The translations under genes were made by a program, and so were the position numbers. A DNA stretch of 64,000 nt from Cycloclasticus sp. GTDB lineage: Bacteria > Pseudomonadota > Gammaproteobacteria > Methylococcales > Cycloclasticaceae. The number at the start of each line of letters is the position of its first letter. Position 1 is the first letter of the stretch. The notes under the pieces are model-generated. The model worked only from the letters and a program-made list of their open reading frames with translations. It was not told the DNA's origin and ran no database searches. Below are positions 31,349-42,558 of this stretch, piece after piece. The stretch is from assembly GCA_002733135.1 (NCBI GenBank), contig NVUJ01000001.1:94546-158545 (forward strand). The letters are read 5' to 3'.

Positions 31349-32800
31349 TCAAAGGATCCGTTTCCTTTGACTGGAAGGTGGGATGGAAATAGACTCGCGA
31401 TATTTAGCAATAGTTCGTCTCGCTACATTAATGCCTTTATCAACTAGTATAGACGCAATTTTATTATCGCTGAGAGGTTTTTTAACGTTTTCGTTCGCTA
31501 CTAATTCTTTAATTAAGGCTCTAATTGCGGTCGCGGAACATTCCCCTCCAATGTCAGTGGAAACGTGACTTGAGAAAAAGTGCTTTAGTTCGAATATTCC
31601 ATTTGGAGTATGCATGTATTTGTTGGTTGTGACTCGAGAAATGGTCGATTCATGCATGTTGATTGCTTCAGCAATATCGCGAAGAACCATTGGTTTCATT
31701 GAGATGGCACCATGCTCTAAAAAATCTTGCTGTCTATCGACGATTTCTTTTGATGCTAACAGGAGTGTTTCATTCCTGCTCTGAAGGCTCTTAATGAACC
31801 ACCGCGCTTCTTGTAAATGGTCTTTCATCGTTTGCGAGTCGGCGCTTTTGTCTCCTCGTTTAATGAGCGTTTGATAATAGGGATTAATGCGAATGTTAGT
31901 GCTGATATCGTTATTTAGAGAGACCAGCCATTGCCCTTTTATCTTTTTAACATAAACGTCAGGCGTTATATATTCAGCGTTGCTATCATCAATATTTGAC
32001 CCTGGGCGTGGGTTCATTTGTCGAATCAAAGCGATAATATTATCTATCGTTTTGTCATCAACATCCAAATGGCGCTTTAACTTCACTTTATTCTGAGAAC
32101 CTAATGTGCTCATGTGGAGGGTCACCAACTCAATAGCTTGCAGCAAATGAGGTGTGCTTTCGGGTAACTGTCTTAGTTGGATCAATAGGCAATCTTGAAG
32201 ATTAATGGCACCAATACCGACTGGCTCAAACGTTTGTACTTTATGTAAAACGGCCACTATTTCATCAAGTTCAACATCATGTAAATGTTGAGAGAGCTGT
32301 TGGTGGAGCTGATCTGGGAGTGATTTAAGGTATCCATTGTCGTCAATGCTATCGATGATAGCCGTCGCAATGACTCTGTCTACCTCAGAAAACTTGGTGA
32401 GTTCCATTTGCCAAGTTAAATGGTCACGTAATGTCTGTTTGGCTGCATTAATACTGCCTGGATCAACCGTTTGATTGTTGTCAGGTGGTTGGCTTGACGT
32501 AGAGGTAGGTGTTAAGTCATAAATTTCATCCCAAGATGTGTCTATGGGTAGCTCATCGGGCAATTGATCTTGCGAGCCTTCGCTAGTCTTGTCATCTATA
32601 GATAGGGTGTCATTATTAGGTAAGCTTTCTTTATCGGATGCCTCGTCATCTGGAATTTCCAGCATCATATTGCTGTCCAATACGGTTTGAATTTCTTGCT
32701 GCAATTCTACTGTGGATAACTGTAATAAGCGGATAGCTTGTTGTAGCTGAGGTGTCATGGTCAAGTGTTGACCGACTCGAAGCTGTAGTGATGGCCTCAT
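31349..32800 (-). CDS. rpoN: RNA polymerase sigma-54 factor RpoN
   Basis: 483 residues. Region I is glutamine-rich (LTMTPQLQQAIRLLQLS), region II is acidic (about residues 45-110), and region III carries the core-binding domain and the RpoN box ARRTIAKYRE at about 460-469 that reads the -24 element. Needed for enhancer-dependent promoters. Encoded after lptB with a 99-base gap that holds a weak inverted repeat (32846-32852 with 32881-32887) and may include its promoter. Confidence 0.98.
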   Translation of the reverse strand: MRPSLQLRVGQHLTMTPQLQQAIRLLQLSTVELQQEIQTVLDSNMMLEIPDDEASDKESLPNNDTLSIDDKTSEGSQDQLPDELPIDTSWDEIYDLTPTSTSSQPPDNNQTVDPGSINAAKQTLRDHLTWQMELTKFSEVDRVIATAIIDSIDDNGYLKSLPDQLHQQLSQHLHDVELDEIVAVLHKVQTFEPVGIGAINLQDCLLIQLRQLPESTPHLLQAIELVTLHMSTLGSQNKVKLKRHLDVDDKTIDNIIALIRQMNPRPGSNIDDSNAEYITPDVYVKKIKGQWLVSLNNDISTNIRINPYYQTLIKRGDKSADSQTMKDHLQEARWFIKSLQSRNETLLLASKEIVDRQQDFLEHGAISMKPMVLRDIAEAINMHESTISRVTTNKYMHTPNGIFELKHFFSSHVSTDIGGECSATAIRALIKELVANENVKKPLSDNKIASILVDKGINVARRTIAKYRESISIPPSSQRKRIL

Positions 32801-32899
32801 CTGTGCTGATGTTGATAGGCGGAGGTTAAAACTTGATTACATCTCATGCTCTTAAGTTTAGACCATATTTATTGAAAACGAGAGCATTTAATGAATATT

Positions 32900-33625
32900 T
32901 CACATGCGAAAATCGTGCCCAAGGTAAACATCCCTAACTTCGCGGTGTTCGAGAATATCATCAGCTGTGCCTTCCGTTATAACGGAGCCGTTATTGAGGA
33001 TATATGCACGATCACATGTGCCTAGAGTTTCCCTTACATTATGGTCAGTTATCAGCACACCAATATCTCGTTCACATAGGTGATGAATGATTTTTTGAAT
33101 ATCAATGACTGAGATAGGATCAACGCCAGCAAAAGGCTCATCTAATAAGATAAAACGAGGTTCGGTTGCTAAGGATCTGGCTATTTCAAGGCGTCTCCTT
33201 TCACCACCTGAAAGCGCCATTGCGCTCTGGCTTCGCAGGTGATTTATACCAAATTCCTGCAGTAACTCGTCGAGTACCAGTTCTTGCTGACCAGCTGATA
33301 GATCGCGCCGGGTTTGCAGTATTGCTCGCATATTATCTTCAACATTTAACTTTCTAAAAATCGAGGCTTCTTGCGGTAAATAACCCAGTCCTTGTCGCGC
33401 ACGAATGTGCATGGGGCTTTGTGTGATGTCTTCGTCATCGAGAAAAATTTTCCCACTATCAGGTTTTATAAGCCCAACGGTCATGTAAAAAGTAGTCGTT
33501 TTCCCTGCTCCGTTAGGGCCAAGTAGTCCGACGACTTCACCGCTTTTCACATTGATGCTAACGTTGTCAACGACGGTTCGTTGATTGAATTGTTTACTGA
33601 TATTGTCGGTACGTAAGGTGCTCAT
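32900..33625 (-). CDS. lptB: LPS export ABC transporter ATP-binding protein LptB
   Basis: 241 residues. ABC ATPase with Walker [10 protein letters not shown], signature [17 protein letters not shown], Walker [14 protein letters not shown] and the switch histidine in ITDHNVRE. The C-terminal extension ([17 protein letters not shown]) is characteristic of LptB. It powers LPS extraction from the inner membrane with LptF and LptG, which are not in the window. Two bases separate it from lptA. Confidence 0.98.
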   Translation of the reverse strand: MSTLRTDNISKQFNQRTVVDNVSINVKSGEVVGLLGPNGAGKTTTFYMTVGLIKPDSGKIFLDDEDITQSPMHIRARQGLGYLPQEASIFRKLNVEDNMRAILQTRRDLSAGQQELVLDELLQEFGINHLRSQSAMALSGGERRRLEIARSLATEPRFILLDEPFAGVDPISVIDIQKIIHHLCERDIGVLITDHNVRETLGTCDRAYILNNGSVITEGTADDILEHREVRDVYLGHDFRM

Positions 33626-33627
33626 CG

Positions 33628-34122
33628 TTATTTTGCCGGCTCCAGCGTAATTTTGACACGCTTTGAACTAGACTTTTTATCGCCAGCTTTAACAACAGAG
33701 CGTTTACTGTCGTAAACAATCCGGTCACTTGAAAATGTGCTGCCACCTTGCCATAGGGTGGCGTTATCAATTAACACTAAGGTGTCTTTGGCGGTTAAAT
33801 ATTCAAAACGGTTAGCACGCCCTCTAATAAGACCTTGTTGACCATCGGGTTGTTGTTTGAATTTGACTGGTTTGCCAGTCGCTATAACTTTTTCGGTGGT
33901 TCCACGGGCGCCATAGATGGTGACTTTGTCCGCCATGATTTCCATACTGCCTTGGGTAATGATGACATTACCGGTATAGGTGGTGACCTTTTTTTCATCG
34001 TCAAGGTGAAAACTATCAGCCTCTACTTCTACGGGTTTTTGCTTATCCGAACTTAACGCCCACAATGGAGAAGAGGCTATAGAGAACAGGACTGCTAGGG
34101 TTAGTAGATTAATTAATTTCAT
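33628..34122 (-). CDS. lptA: Periplasmic LPS-bridge protein LptA
   Basis: 164 residues with a signal peptide ([19 protein letters not shown]). The OstA-like beta-jellyroll is shown by [19 protein letters not shown] and [14 protein letters not shown]. LptA monomers form the periplasmic bridge carrying LPS from LptC to LptD/E. The gene overlaps lptC by 14 bases and is two bases from lptB. Confidence 0.95.
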   Translation of the reverse strand: MKLINLLTLAVLFSIASSPLWALSSDKQKPVEVEADSFHLDDEKKVTTYTGNVIITQGSMEIMADKVTIYGARGTTEKVIATGKPVKFKQQPDGQQGLIRGRANRFEYLTAKDTLVLIDNATLWQGGSTFSSDRIVYDSKRSVVKAGDKKSSSKRVKITLEPAK

Positions 34123-34666
34123 GGGTGCCTCGTGCTTGGTTTAGTATTTTGATATTAATAGGTTCGCGAAAATGGGCCTGTAACCCAGTACCTTCAATGA
34201 CGTTTTTACCGGATTTTATTTTAACGAACTCATCTGTTTCGACAAAATCATTTGCTAATTGGACGCGAAGATTATGCGTGTCGATAGTCATAGGTGCAAT
34301 GTTTTTTAACGCAGCTCTTTTTATGTTAACTGCGCCATTGAGCAAGATAAGTTCACCATCAGAAGATATATACCCTGTTTCTGATTTGATATGTAGTTCC
34401 GGTTTGCCGGGTGAAAACATAGTCATTCTAGGTTGTGTCATTTCTGTACTGTCATCGTCAGAAAAATGTTGCATATAGTCTGCTTTTATTCGTTGCTTAG
34501 GCTCCCCTGACAGCGTCAGTGTAAGCATGTCAAAGCTTTTTAAAAAGTAATCAATTTTATGGCTTGGTTTCCCAGAGAATACGTCAGGCTCAGGTTCTTG
34601 TAAAAAAGCGAACCACCATGTGCCGGCAGCAATAAGAGCTAGCGTTATTTTCCCCAAATATTTCAT
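34109..34666 (-). CDS. lptC: LPS export protein LptC
   Basis: 185 residues. One N-terminal transmembrane helix (ITLALIAAGTWWFAFLQ), then a periplasmic jellyroll similar to LptA; features include KADYMQHFSDDDSTEMTQPR and ETGYISSDGELILLNG. It receives LPS from LptBFG. Sequence conservation is low as usual; the kdsC-lptC-lptA-lptB order makes the call firm. Confidence 0.94.
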   Translation of the reverse strand: MKYLGKITLALIAAGTWWFAFLQEPEPDVFSGKPSHKIDYFLKSFDMLTLTLSGEPKQRIKADYMQHFSDDDSTEMTQPRMTMFSPGKPELHIKSETGYISSDGELILLNGAVNIKRAALKNIAPMTIDTHNLRVQLANDFVETDEFVKIKSGKNVIEGTGLQAHFREPINIKILNQARGTHEIN

Positions 34667-34675
34667 CGATAAACT

Positions 34676-35215
34676 TTAGCCATCAATAAATGTTTGGACG
34701 GCGTTGGTTAGCTTATTTTGAGCGTCCAATATAGCGTCACAAACTTCCCTAGCCGCACCCTGCCCACCGCAGCGAGCTGTTTGACCGTGGCAAAAAGAAA
34801 GTATAGATGGGTTAGCGTCTTGTACCGCAATAGCCAAGTGAACTCGGTGCATTAATGCAAGGTCAGGTAAGTCGTCTCCAACATGTGCCACGCAATCAGA
34901 TGTAATATTAAGCTTGCTGAGTAAGTCGTTAAAAGCAACTAATTTATTTTCTTGTCCCTGATAAACATGCGTAATGCCTAAGTTCTTCATGCGTGTTTCA
35001 ACAATTAATGATGATCGACCCGAGATAACAGCGACTTCAACTCCATTTTCTTGAAGGAGCTTTAAACCTTGACCATCTTGCGCATGAAATGATTTATATT
35101 CCTGACCATTTAAATCAAAAAATAATTTGCCATCGGTTAACACACCGTCAACATCAAAAATAACACATTTAATATCTTTAGCGCGCTGCTGAAAATCATC
35201 GCTTAGTTCAATCAT
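34676..35215 (-). CDS. kdsC: 3-deoxy-D-manno-octulosonate 8-phosphate phosphatase KdsC
   Basis: 179 residues. HAD-superfamily phosphatase of type C0 with no cap; motif I is FDVDGVLTDG, motif II is AVISGRSS, and motif III/IV is HVGDDLPDLALM. It makes free Kdo for the LPS inner core and works as a tetramer. It overlaps kdsD by four bases and runs into lptC after nine bases. Confidence 0.97.
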   Translation of the reverse strand: MIELSDDFQQRAKDIKCVIFDVDGVLTDGKLFFDLNGQEYKSFHAQDGQGLKLLQENGVEVAVISGRSSLIVETRMKNLGITHVYQGQENKLVAFNDLLSKLNITSDCVAHVGDDLPDLALMHRVHLAIAVQDANPSILSFCHGQTARCGGQGAAREVCDAILDAQNKLTNAVQTFIDG

Positions 35216-36195
35216 GATAAGCCTGCTTTAAGCATATCGTGCATATTGAGCGCTCCAACAAGTTTGTTTTCGTCTGTCACTAACAAAGCATTGATTTGTT
35301 TGTCCTGCATTAGTTGTAATGCCTCAACGGCTAGTTTGTCGGGGCTAATGGTGGCGCCGCCTTGCGTCATCACAGTTTGGATTGTACTCGTATGGATATC
35401 CGTATTATTTTCTAGCATACGGCGTAAATCACCATCGGTAAAAATACCTACCAACTCGTTTTGTTGGTTTAGAACAGCGGTCATACCTAATTTCTTTTCA
35501 GTCATTTCCAATAAAGCTGAACTGACCAATGCGGTGTCTTTAATGATGGGAATATCACTGCCCTTGTGCATGATGTCATTAACATGAAGGAGTAGTCGTC
35601 GGCCTAGGCTGCCGCCAGGGTGTGATAAGGCAAAATCTTCTTCAGTGAACCCACGCGCTTCGAGTAACGCAATCGCTAAGGCATCACCCATGACGAGTGC
35701 CGCTGTTGTGCTAGATGTGGGTGCTAGCCCAAGAGGGCATGCTTCTTTGTCAGTGCTTGCATCAAGAGGTGCGTCAGACATCGTTGCGAGCGTTGAAGTT
35801 GGATTGCCTGTTATGGAAATTAACGGAACGCCGAGTCGTTTTATTATCGGTAATATAGTTAACACTTCACCTGTTTCGCCGGAGTTCGAAAGTGCTAGGG
35901 CAACGTCGTTATTAGTAATCATACCTAGGTCACCATGGCTGGCTTCACCAGGATGTACAAAAAAAGCAGGCGTGCCCGTACTGGCCAAGGTAGCAGCAAT
36001 TTTGTTACCAATGTGCCCCGACTTCCCCATGCCAATAACGGCTATTTTACCTTTGCACTGGAGCATTAATTCGCAAGCATTTGCAAAGTCGTCATTGATA
36101 TGTTGCGTGAGGTTTGCAATAGCCTCTGCTTCAGTTTTTATAACAGCTAAACCAAGTTGTTTAAGCTGGTCTCGATGGCTAGTTTTATCAGGCAT
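35212..36195 (-). CDS. kdsD: D-arabinose 5-phosphate isomerase KdsD
   Basis: 327 residues. An SIS sugar-isomerase domain (GKIAVIGMGKSGHIGNKIAATL; SNSGETGEVLTILP) is followed by two CBS domains (VNDIMHKGSDIP to the end). It makes arabinose 5-phosphate from ribulose 5-phosphate, the first committed step of Kdo synthesis. The histidine in the SIS loop (VHPGEASHGDLGM) is also conserved. Coupled to kdsC by ATGA overlap. Confidence 0.97.
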   Translation of the reverse strand: MPDKTSHRDQLKQLGLAVIKTEAEAIANLTQHINDDFANACELMLQCKGKIAVIGMGKSGHIGNKIAATLASTGTPAFFVHPGEASHGDLGMITNNDVALALSNSGETGEVLTILPIIKRLGVPLISITGNPTSTLATMSDAPLDASTDKEACPLGLAPTSSTTAALVMGDALAIALLEARGFTEEDFALSHPGGSLGRRLLLHVNDIMHKGSDIPIIKDTALVSSALLEMTEKKLGMTAVLNQQNELVGIFTDGDLRRMLENNTDIHTSTIQTVMTQGGATISPDKLAVEALQLMQDKQINALLVTDENKLVGALNMHDMLKAGLS

Positions 36196-36216
36196 GTCTC
36201 TATTAGTTAACTTGAA

Positions 36217-37203
36217 CTATATTCCAATGGTGTCTAAGTATACCTTGCCGAGGTAAGTGATAAAAAGTATCGCAAATAAAAACCCTTTGAAGCGACCAAT
36301 CTTAGGTTGCCCAGTAGAGCTGTACGAGAAAAAGAATAATAGCAGCGTAATGCCTAACATGATGGGAATATCACGGGAAATGAGCTGGCTTTCAATGGCT
36401 CCTGGGTGAATTAGGCCGGGTACAGACAGTACAGCTAATAAGTTAAATGCGTTAGAGCCAATGATGTTGCCAATCGCTAGGTCAGGTTCTTTTTTTAGTA
36501 CACTAGCAATGGAGGCAGCTAGTTCTGGCAGACTGGTTCCAATAGCAACAATAGTTAGACCAATCACTAAATCGCTGATGCCAAATGATTCTGCTATATT
36601 TACGGCTGCCCAGACAATTATCTTCGAACTAACAATAAGACCGATGAGGCCGAGTAAAAAGAACACAAAGGCTTTTGAATTTGGTATGTTTGAGGGAATT
36701 TCTTCGCTAAATTCGACGTCGAGAGTGTCGATGCTTTGAGCTCTACTTTGCTGCGCAGTGCGTGCTAACCAATACAAAAACCCAACCAGTCCTGCTAATA
36801 GAATAAAACCATCGACTCGAGATAAGTTACCATCGATAAGGAGTAAATAGCTGGCGATAGAAATAACTAATAAAACGGGGAGTTCGCGTTTAAGTATTGA
36901 TGATTGGATTAAAATGGGTGAAACGATGGCTGTAAAACCAAGAACTAAACCAATGTTGGCGATATTGGACCCAATTGCATTACCTGTAGCTAAGCCTGTG
37001 TTACCTTGAATAGACGCCATACTAGCGACTAAAATTTCAGGGGCAGAAGTGCCTAAACCAACGATGGTTAAGCCAATGATTAGTGGCGATATGCCAAAAT
37101 TTCGGGCAATCGCAGCCGTACCTTTGACAAAAAAGTCAGCTGAAAAAACAATAATGATAAAGCCAACGAGTAATCCAGTGATATTTAACAACATAAATGA
37201 CAT
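36217..37203 (-). CDS. yrbG: Calcium/sodium antiporter of the CaCA family (YrbG-like)
   Basis: 328 residues with ten or so hydrophobic helices. The two alpha repeats of the family are clear: VGLGTSAPEILVA with GNAIGSNIANIGLVLG in the first half, and VAIGTSLPELAASI with GNIIGSNAFNLLAV in the second. Inner-membrane exchanger for Ca2+ against Na+ or H+. It precedes kdsD by 21 bases, matching yrbG-kdsD in E. coli. ATG at 37203; an internal ATG three codons on is a possible start. Confidence 0.94.
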   Translation of the reverse strand: MSFMLLNITGLLVGFIIIVFSADFFVKGTAAIARNFGISPLIIGLTIVGLGTSAPEILVASMASIQGNTGLATGNAIGSNIANIGLVLGFTAIVSPILIQSSILKRELPVLLVISIASYLLLIDGNLSRVDGFILLAGLVGFLYWLARTAQQSRAQSIDTLDVEFSEEIPSNIPNSKAFVFFLLGLIGLIVSSKIIVWAAVNIAESFGISDLVIGLTIVAIGTSLPELAASIASVLKKEPDLAIGNIIGSNAFNLLAVLSVPGLIHPGAIESQLISRDIPIMLGITLLLFFFSYSSTGQPKIGRFKGFLFAILFITYLGKVYLDTIGI

Positions 37204-37372
37204 CAGATGAATAGAGTAATTATTATGCTGAAAACAGCGTGAGTTTCACCGCATTTAAAAATGCAATTCGGTATTATTGTCGCATAGATTTGTTGTTGCT
37301 CAATAGCTTTACTGTTGAAAGAAAAAACACAAGAAATACATTTGAATGTTTTATAAATATTATAAGTTCAGA

Positions 37373-37401
37373 TTGACGTGAAATACTAAGGTAAGGACAA
37401 T
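37373..37401 (+). promoter_or_regulatory. Candidate sigma-70 promoter of the murA-his operon
   Basis: TTGACG (37373-37378) and GACAAT (37396-37401) are spaced by 17 bases. The -35 is five of six to consensus, the -10 four of six. It would give a leader of about 100 bases before murA, covering the small open frame described at 37419-37490. Confidence 0.45.
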
Positions 37402-37418
37402 ACCCAAAAATGTAAGAA

Positions 37419-37490
37419 ATGGCTTTGGTTATTGGTATCGGTAAAACCTTACCGTTAGTATTGGTCAAACGTGATAAAAAATATAATTAA
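37419..37490 (+). CDS. Possible 23-residue leader peptide upstream of murA
   Basis: ATG to TAA encodes 23 residues, MALVIGIGKTLPLVLVKRDK and three more: a hydrophobic first part and a basic end. It is in the same frame as murA and stops 18 bases before the murA ATG. Inside it, CGGTAA and TTACCG (37439-37444 and 37449-37454) form a short hairpin. A purine-rich AAGAA lies just before the ATG, too close to be a normal ribosome-binding site. It could be a regulatory leader peptide, or chance. Confidence 0.3.
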   Translation: MALVIGIGKTLPLVLVKRDKKYN

Positions 37491-38774
<1,284 letters not shown>

Positions 38775-38780
38775 GTAGTT

Positions 38781-39410
38781 ATGTTAACGATTGCAATATC
38801 AAAAGGACGAATTCTAAAAGATACCCTGCCATTATTGGCTGAGGTGGGCATTGTACCGTCTGAAGATTTGTCAAAAACACGTAAGCTTATTGTGCCTAGC
38901 CAGTGTGGAGAAGTTAACTTAGTTATCATTAGAGCGACCGATGTGCCTACGTTTGTTGAGTACGGTGCTGCCGATGCGGGTATTACTGGTAAAGATACCT
39001 TAGTGGAGCACAACAGCGATAACCTGTATGAACCACTAGACTTAAATATCGCGAAGTGTCGTTTAATGACGGCCATTGTGAGTGGTAAAAAATTGCCGAA
39101 GGGTAAGATACGTGTTGCGTCAAAATACGTGTCTTTAACCGAGCAATATTTCGCTAAAAAAGGCCAATCTGTTGAAATAATTAAACTGTATGGTTCTATG
39201 GAGTTAGCGCCGATTGTTGGGTTGGCTGATTGTATTGTGGATCTCGTCGATACTGGAAATACACTGAAGGCTAATAGGATGGAGCCACTAAATCTTATTA
39301 TGAATATCAGCTCAAGGCTGGTGGTTAATAAGGCATCGATGAAAATGAAGCACGAACAAATTAAAGCATTGATAAGCAAACTAGAAGTAGCCGTTGATAA
39401 CAGGCGTTAA
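38781..39410 (+). CDS. hisG: ATP phosphoribosyltransferase, short form (HisG)
   Basis: 209 residues, the short HisG that lacks the C-terminal regulatory domain and needs HisZ; hisZ is not in the window. Motifs: [31 protein letters not shown], and [19 protein letters not shown] (PRPP-binding). First step of histidine synthesis. Lies in the murA-hisG-hisD-hisC run. Confidence 0.97.
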   Translation: MLTIAISKGRILKDTLPLLAEVGIVPSEDLSKTRKLIVPSQCGEVNLVIIRATDVPTFVEYGAADAGITGKDTLVEHNSDNLYEPLDLNIAKCRLMTAIVSGKKLPKGKIRVASKYVSLTEQYFAKKGQSVEIIKLYGSMELAPIVGLADCIVDLVDTGNTLKANRMEPLNLIMNISSRLVVNKASMKMKHEQIKALISKLEVAVDNRR

Positions 39411-39413
39411 GCA

Positions 39414-40715
39414 ATGGATATATCAACGTTAAACTCATCAAGTGTTGGGTTCAATCAATCACTAAATGACTTACTTGCTTGGGATGCAGCTGACGATTTA
39501 GCAATATCCGAAGTGGTTTCAACTGTTATCAATGATGTTCGCCAACAAGGGGACTCGGCGTTGGTTTCTTATACTCAACAGTTTGACCAATGGCCGGCGG
39601 TTTCAGTTGATGAATTAATTGTCAGTCGAGAACAGTTAAAAAGCGCATGGGATAATCTGTCCGCTGACCAAGCAGATGCACTTACTGTTGCGGCGGATAG
39701 AATTCGATCATACGCAGAGCACCAAAAGCTAGAGCCGTGGTCTTTTATAGACGACTTAGATAATTCACTGGGGCAAAAAATTACGCCACTTGAGCGAGTA
39801 GGGGTCTATGTGCCAGGCGGAAAAGCTGCTTATCCTTCGTCTGTATTGATGAATGTTATTCCTGCAAAAGTAGCAAGAGTGCCCGACATCACAATGGTGA
39901 CACCCACACCTAATGGAGAATTAAATACACTTGTGTTAGCAGCGGCGTGGTTAGCGGGTGTTGATAAAGTCATTAGGGTAGGTGGTGCGCAAGCCGTAGC
40001 TGCATTAGCTTATGGCACCGAAACGGTATCAGCGGTGGATAAAATAGTGGGCCCTGGCAATATTTATGTGGCGACGGCGAAAAAAATGGTGTTTGGCAAA
40101 GTGGGTATTGATATGGTCGCCGGGCCTTCTGAAATTTTAATCATTTGCGATGGTAAAACAAACCCCGATTGGATAGCGATGGACTTGTTTTCTCAAGCAG
40201 AGCACGACGAAAATGCCCAATCCATTCTTATTTCACTAGACGCTGGTTTTATTGATGACGTTAAAAACAGCATGGAGAAATTATTGCCGACGATGGAACG
40301 CGCAGCTGTTATTCAATCCTCATTGGAAAGTAGGGGTGGCTTTATATATGCAGAAACCGCGGAACAGGCCGTTAATATTGCAAATAGAATAGCACCAGAA
40401 CATTTAGAATTATCGCTAGATGATGCGGCGACATGGGTGGACAAAATTCAACACGCAGGCGCAATCTTTGTGGGGCGATATACAGCAGAAGCTTTGGGTG
40501 ATTATTGTGCAGGCCCAAATCACGTTCTACCAACATCCGGTACGTCGAGATTTTCGTCTCCGTTGGGTGTCTACGACTTTCAAAAACGCACGAGTGTCAT
40601 TGCTTGTAGTCAAGCAGGTGCTTCGAAATTATCGGCTACAGCTGCTATTTTGGCGTATGGAGAGTCATTGACTGCTCATGCGAGATCGGCTGAATTTCGT
40701 AAGCTGTTGGAATAA
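39414..40715 (+). CDS. hisD: Histidinol dehydrogenase HisD
   Basis: 433 residues. Zinc enzyme oxidising histidinol to histidine in two NAD-dependent steps. Motifs: [59 protein letters not shown] (zinc-binding Gln/His) and [18 protein letters not shown]. Starts three bases after hisG, so translation is likely coupled. Confidence 0.98.
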   Translation: MDISTLNSSSVGFNQSLNDLLAWDAADDLAISEVVSTVINDVRQQGDSALVSYTQQFDQWPAVSVDELIVSREQLKSAWDNLSADQADALTVAADRIRSYAEHQKLEPWSFIDDLDNSLGQKITPLERVGVYVPGGKAAYPSSVLMNVIPAKVARVPDITMVTPTPNGELNTLVLAAAWLAGVDKVIRVGGAQAVAALAYGTETVSAVDKIVGPGNIYVATAKKMVFGKVGIDMVAGPSEILIICDGKTNPDWIAMDLFSQAEHDENAQSILISLDAGFIDDVKNSMEKLLPTMERAAVIQSSLESRGGFIYAETAEQAVNIANRIAPEHLELSLDDAATWVDKIQHAGAIFVGRYTAEALGDYCAGPNHVLPTSGTSRFSSPLGVYDFQKRTSVIACSQAGASKLSATAAILAYGESLTAHARSAEFRKLLE

Positions 40716-40720
40716 GGCGA

Positions 40721-41800
40721 ATGTCAGTTAAAACTAAAAGTTTGAAAGCCCTAATACGCCCAGAAATACACAATATGAACGCATATCATGTGCCACCAGC
40801 AACCGGCATGGTGAAATTAGACGCTATGGAAAACCCATTCCCATGGCCAGACGATATGAAACGAGAGTGGCTGGAGTTGGTGTCAACAGCGGAGCCCAAC
40901 AGGTACCCTGACCCATCAGCTACAGAGCTGATATTAGCGTTACGTGATTGTTTTAATGTGCCTAATGAACTGGGTGTGGTTTTGGGTAATGGTTCAGATG
41001 AGTTGATTCAACTTATTTTGATGGCAATGAAAGAGGGTGCAACAGTGATGGCACCAACACCAAGTTTTGTTATGTACCAGCATATTGCTAGCTCACTAGG
41101 CATGCCTTTTGTAGGCATTCCGTTAGCTGGAGATTTTAGTTTAGATATGTCGGCCATGTTATCTGCTATTAAAGAACATGACCCGACCGTTATATTTTTG
41201 GCCTATCCCAATAACCCAACGGCGAATTTATTCGATGACGAGGATTTGTTGGCCATTTTGGAGGCATCAAATGGCATTGTCGTTATTGATGAAGCGTATC
41301 AACCGTTCGCACAAAAAACATTCTTAGATAAGGCTCATAACTTCGAACAATTATTGGTCATGCGAACGGTCTCTAAACTCGGCCTCGCGGGGCTTCGCCT
41401 TGGGTTTCTCGTCGGGTTTACAAGCTTGACAGATTTGCTTGAGAAAATACGGTTACCCTATAATATCAATATTTTTACTCAACTAACGGCGTGTTTTGCT
41501 TTCAAATATATTGATGTACTTAATGCGCAGGCAGTTGCGATTTGTGAGCAACGAGAAATGCTGCTCAAGAGCTTGTCATTAATTGAAGGCGTACAAGTCT
41601 TTCCAAGTGATGCCAATTTTATTCTATTTTCATTGCAGGCTAACTCGGCTAAACGTGTCTTTGAGGCCTTAAAAAAGGCCGGTGTATTAATTAAGCAGAT
41701 GCTTAATGTACCAGGGTTACCCAAAGAGTGTTTACGAGTTACCGTGGGGTCCGATTCTGAAAATAAAATATTTCTAGAAAAAATCGCATTGATTTTATAG
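40721..41800 (+). CDS. hisC: Histidinol-phosphate aminotransferase HisC
   Basis: 359 residues. Fold-type I PLP aminotransferase; LDAMENPFPWP at the N terminus, GNGSDELIQL (cofactor-binding), LAYPNNPTANLF, VVIDEAYQPF, and the PLP lysine in RTVSKLGLAGLRLG. Third gene of the his group; its stop is followed by 164 bases before petA. The other his genes are elsewhere. Confidence 0.97.
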   Translation: MSVKTKSLKALIRPEIHNMNAYHVPPATGMVKLDAMENPFPWPDDMKREWLELVSTAEPNRYPDPSATELILALRDCFNVPNELGVVLGNGSDELIQLILMAMKEGATVMAPTPSFVMYQHIASSLGMPFVGIPLAGDFSLDMSAMLSAIKEHDPTVIFLAYPNNPTANLFDDEDLLAILEASNGIVVIDEAYQPFAQKTFLDKAHNFEQLLVMRTVSKLGLAGLRLGFLVGFTSLTDLLEKIRLPYNINIFTQLTACFAFKYIDVLNAQAVAICEQREMLLKSLSLIEGVQVFPSDANFILFSLQANSAKRVFEALKKAGVLIKQMLNVPGLPKECLRVTVGSDSENKIFLEKIALIL

Positions 41801-41892
41801 CAAAACACAGCTGTTACTGATGCGTAGCATAGAAAGTTACATTGGTATTTTAATTTTTCGCTGTATACATAACCCAAAAAATTGTAAAAATA

Positions 41893-41901
41893 TGCTAGAA
41901 T
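41893..41901 (+). promoter_or_regulatory. Candidate extended -10 promoter of petABC
   Basis: TGCTAGAAT gives the TGn extension and a TAGAAT -10 (five of six to consensus); no good -35 lies 17 bases upstream. The leader of about 60 bases carries an ACTGAT/ATCAGT hairpin (41918-41936), and GGAG precedes the petA ATG. hisC ends about 90 bases upstream. Confidence 0.4.
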
Positions 41902-41964
41902 CCCCGCCGATTTATACACTGATAAAAAGCATCAGTAATTAACGAATATTTTATGGAGATTTAG

Positions 41965-42558
41965 ATGGTTGAACAAGTAGAGGATAAGCGCAGACGCCTT
42001 TTTTTAACAGCTGCAGCTACTACAATCACCGGTGTGGGCGCTGCTTATGTTGCGGTGCCCTTTTTAGCGTCAATGAATCCTAGTGATCGTGCTAAAGCTG
42101 CAGGCGCACCAGTTGAAGCCGATATTTCCAAATTAGAAGAAGGGCAATTGATTCGTGTTGAATGGCGCGGAAAACCAGTGTGGGTATTAAAACGAACACA
42201 AACTGTCATTGCTCAGCTTGAAGGTATGACTGATAAGCTGAGAGACCCTGATTCAAATGAGTCTGAGCAGCCAGAATCTTGTAAAAACATTACCCGATCG
42301 ATTAAACCTGAAATCTTTTTGGCCGTTGGGATTTGTACGCATTTAGGTTGTTCACCTACGTTTAGACCTGATGTCGCCCCAGAGGATTTAGGTCCCGATT
42401 GGAAAGGTGGTTTTTTCTGTCCTTGCCATGGTTCTCGCTTTGACTACTCCGGCCGTGTTTATTCAAGTGTTCCAGCTCCTTTAAACCTCGTGGTGCCACC
42501 CCATCAATATTTAACAGATAGCAGGATATTGATAGGTTCTGATGGAGGACAAGCATAA
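41965..42558 (+). CDS. petA: Ubiquinol-cytochrome c reductase Rieske iron-sulfur subunit PetA
   Basis: 197 residues. A twin-arginine-like KRRRLFLTAAATT precedes the single N-terminal membrane helix. The Rieske cluster ligands are in CTHLGCSPTF and CPCHGSRFDYSGRV. Electron transfer from ubiquinol to cytochrome c1 in the bc1 complex. A one-base overlap (TAATG) joins it to petB. Confidence 0.98.
   Translation: MVEQVEDKRRRLFLTAAATTITGVGAAYVAVPFLASMNPSDRAKAAGAPVEADISKLEEGQLIRVEWRGKPVWVLKRTQTVIAQLEGMTDKLRDPDSNESEQPESCKNITRSIKPEIFLAVGICTHLGCSPTFRPDVAPEDLGPDWKGGFFCPCHGSRFDYSGRVYSSVPAPLNLVVPPHQYLTDSRILIGSDGGQA

Noticed and set aside
32846..32887. ATGCTCT/AGAGCAT inverted repeat between lptB and rpoN
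   Set aside because: Only seven pairs with a 28-base loop and no T run on the transcribed strand; not a supportable terminator or operator.
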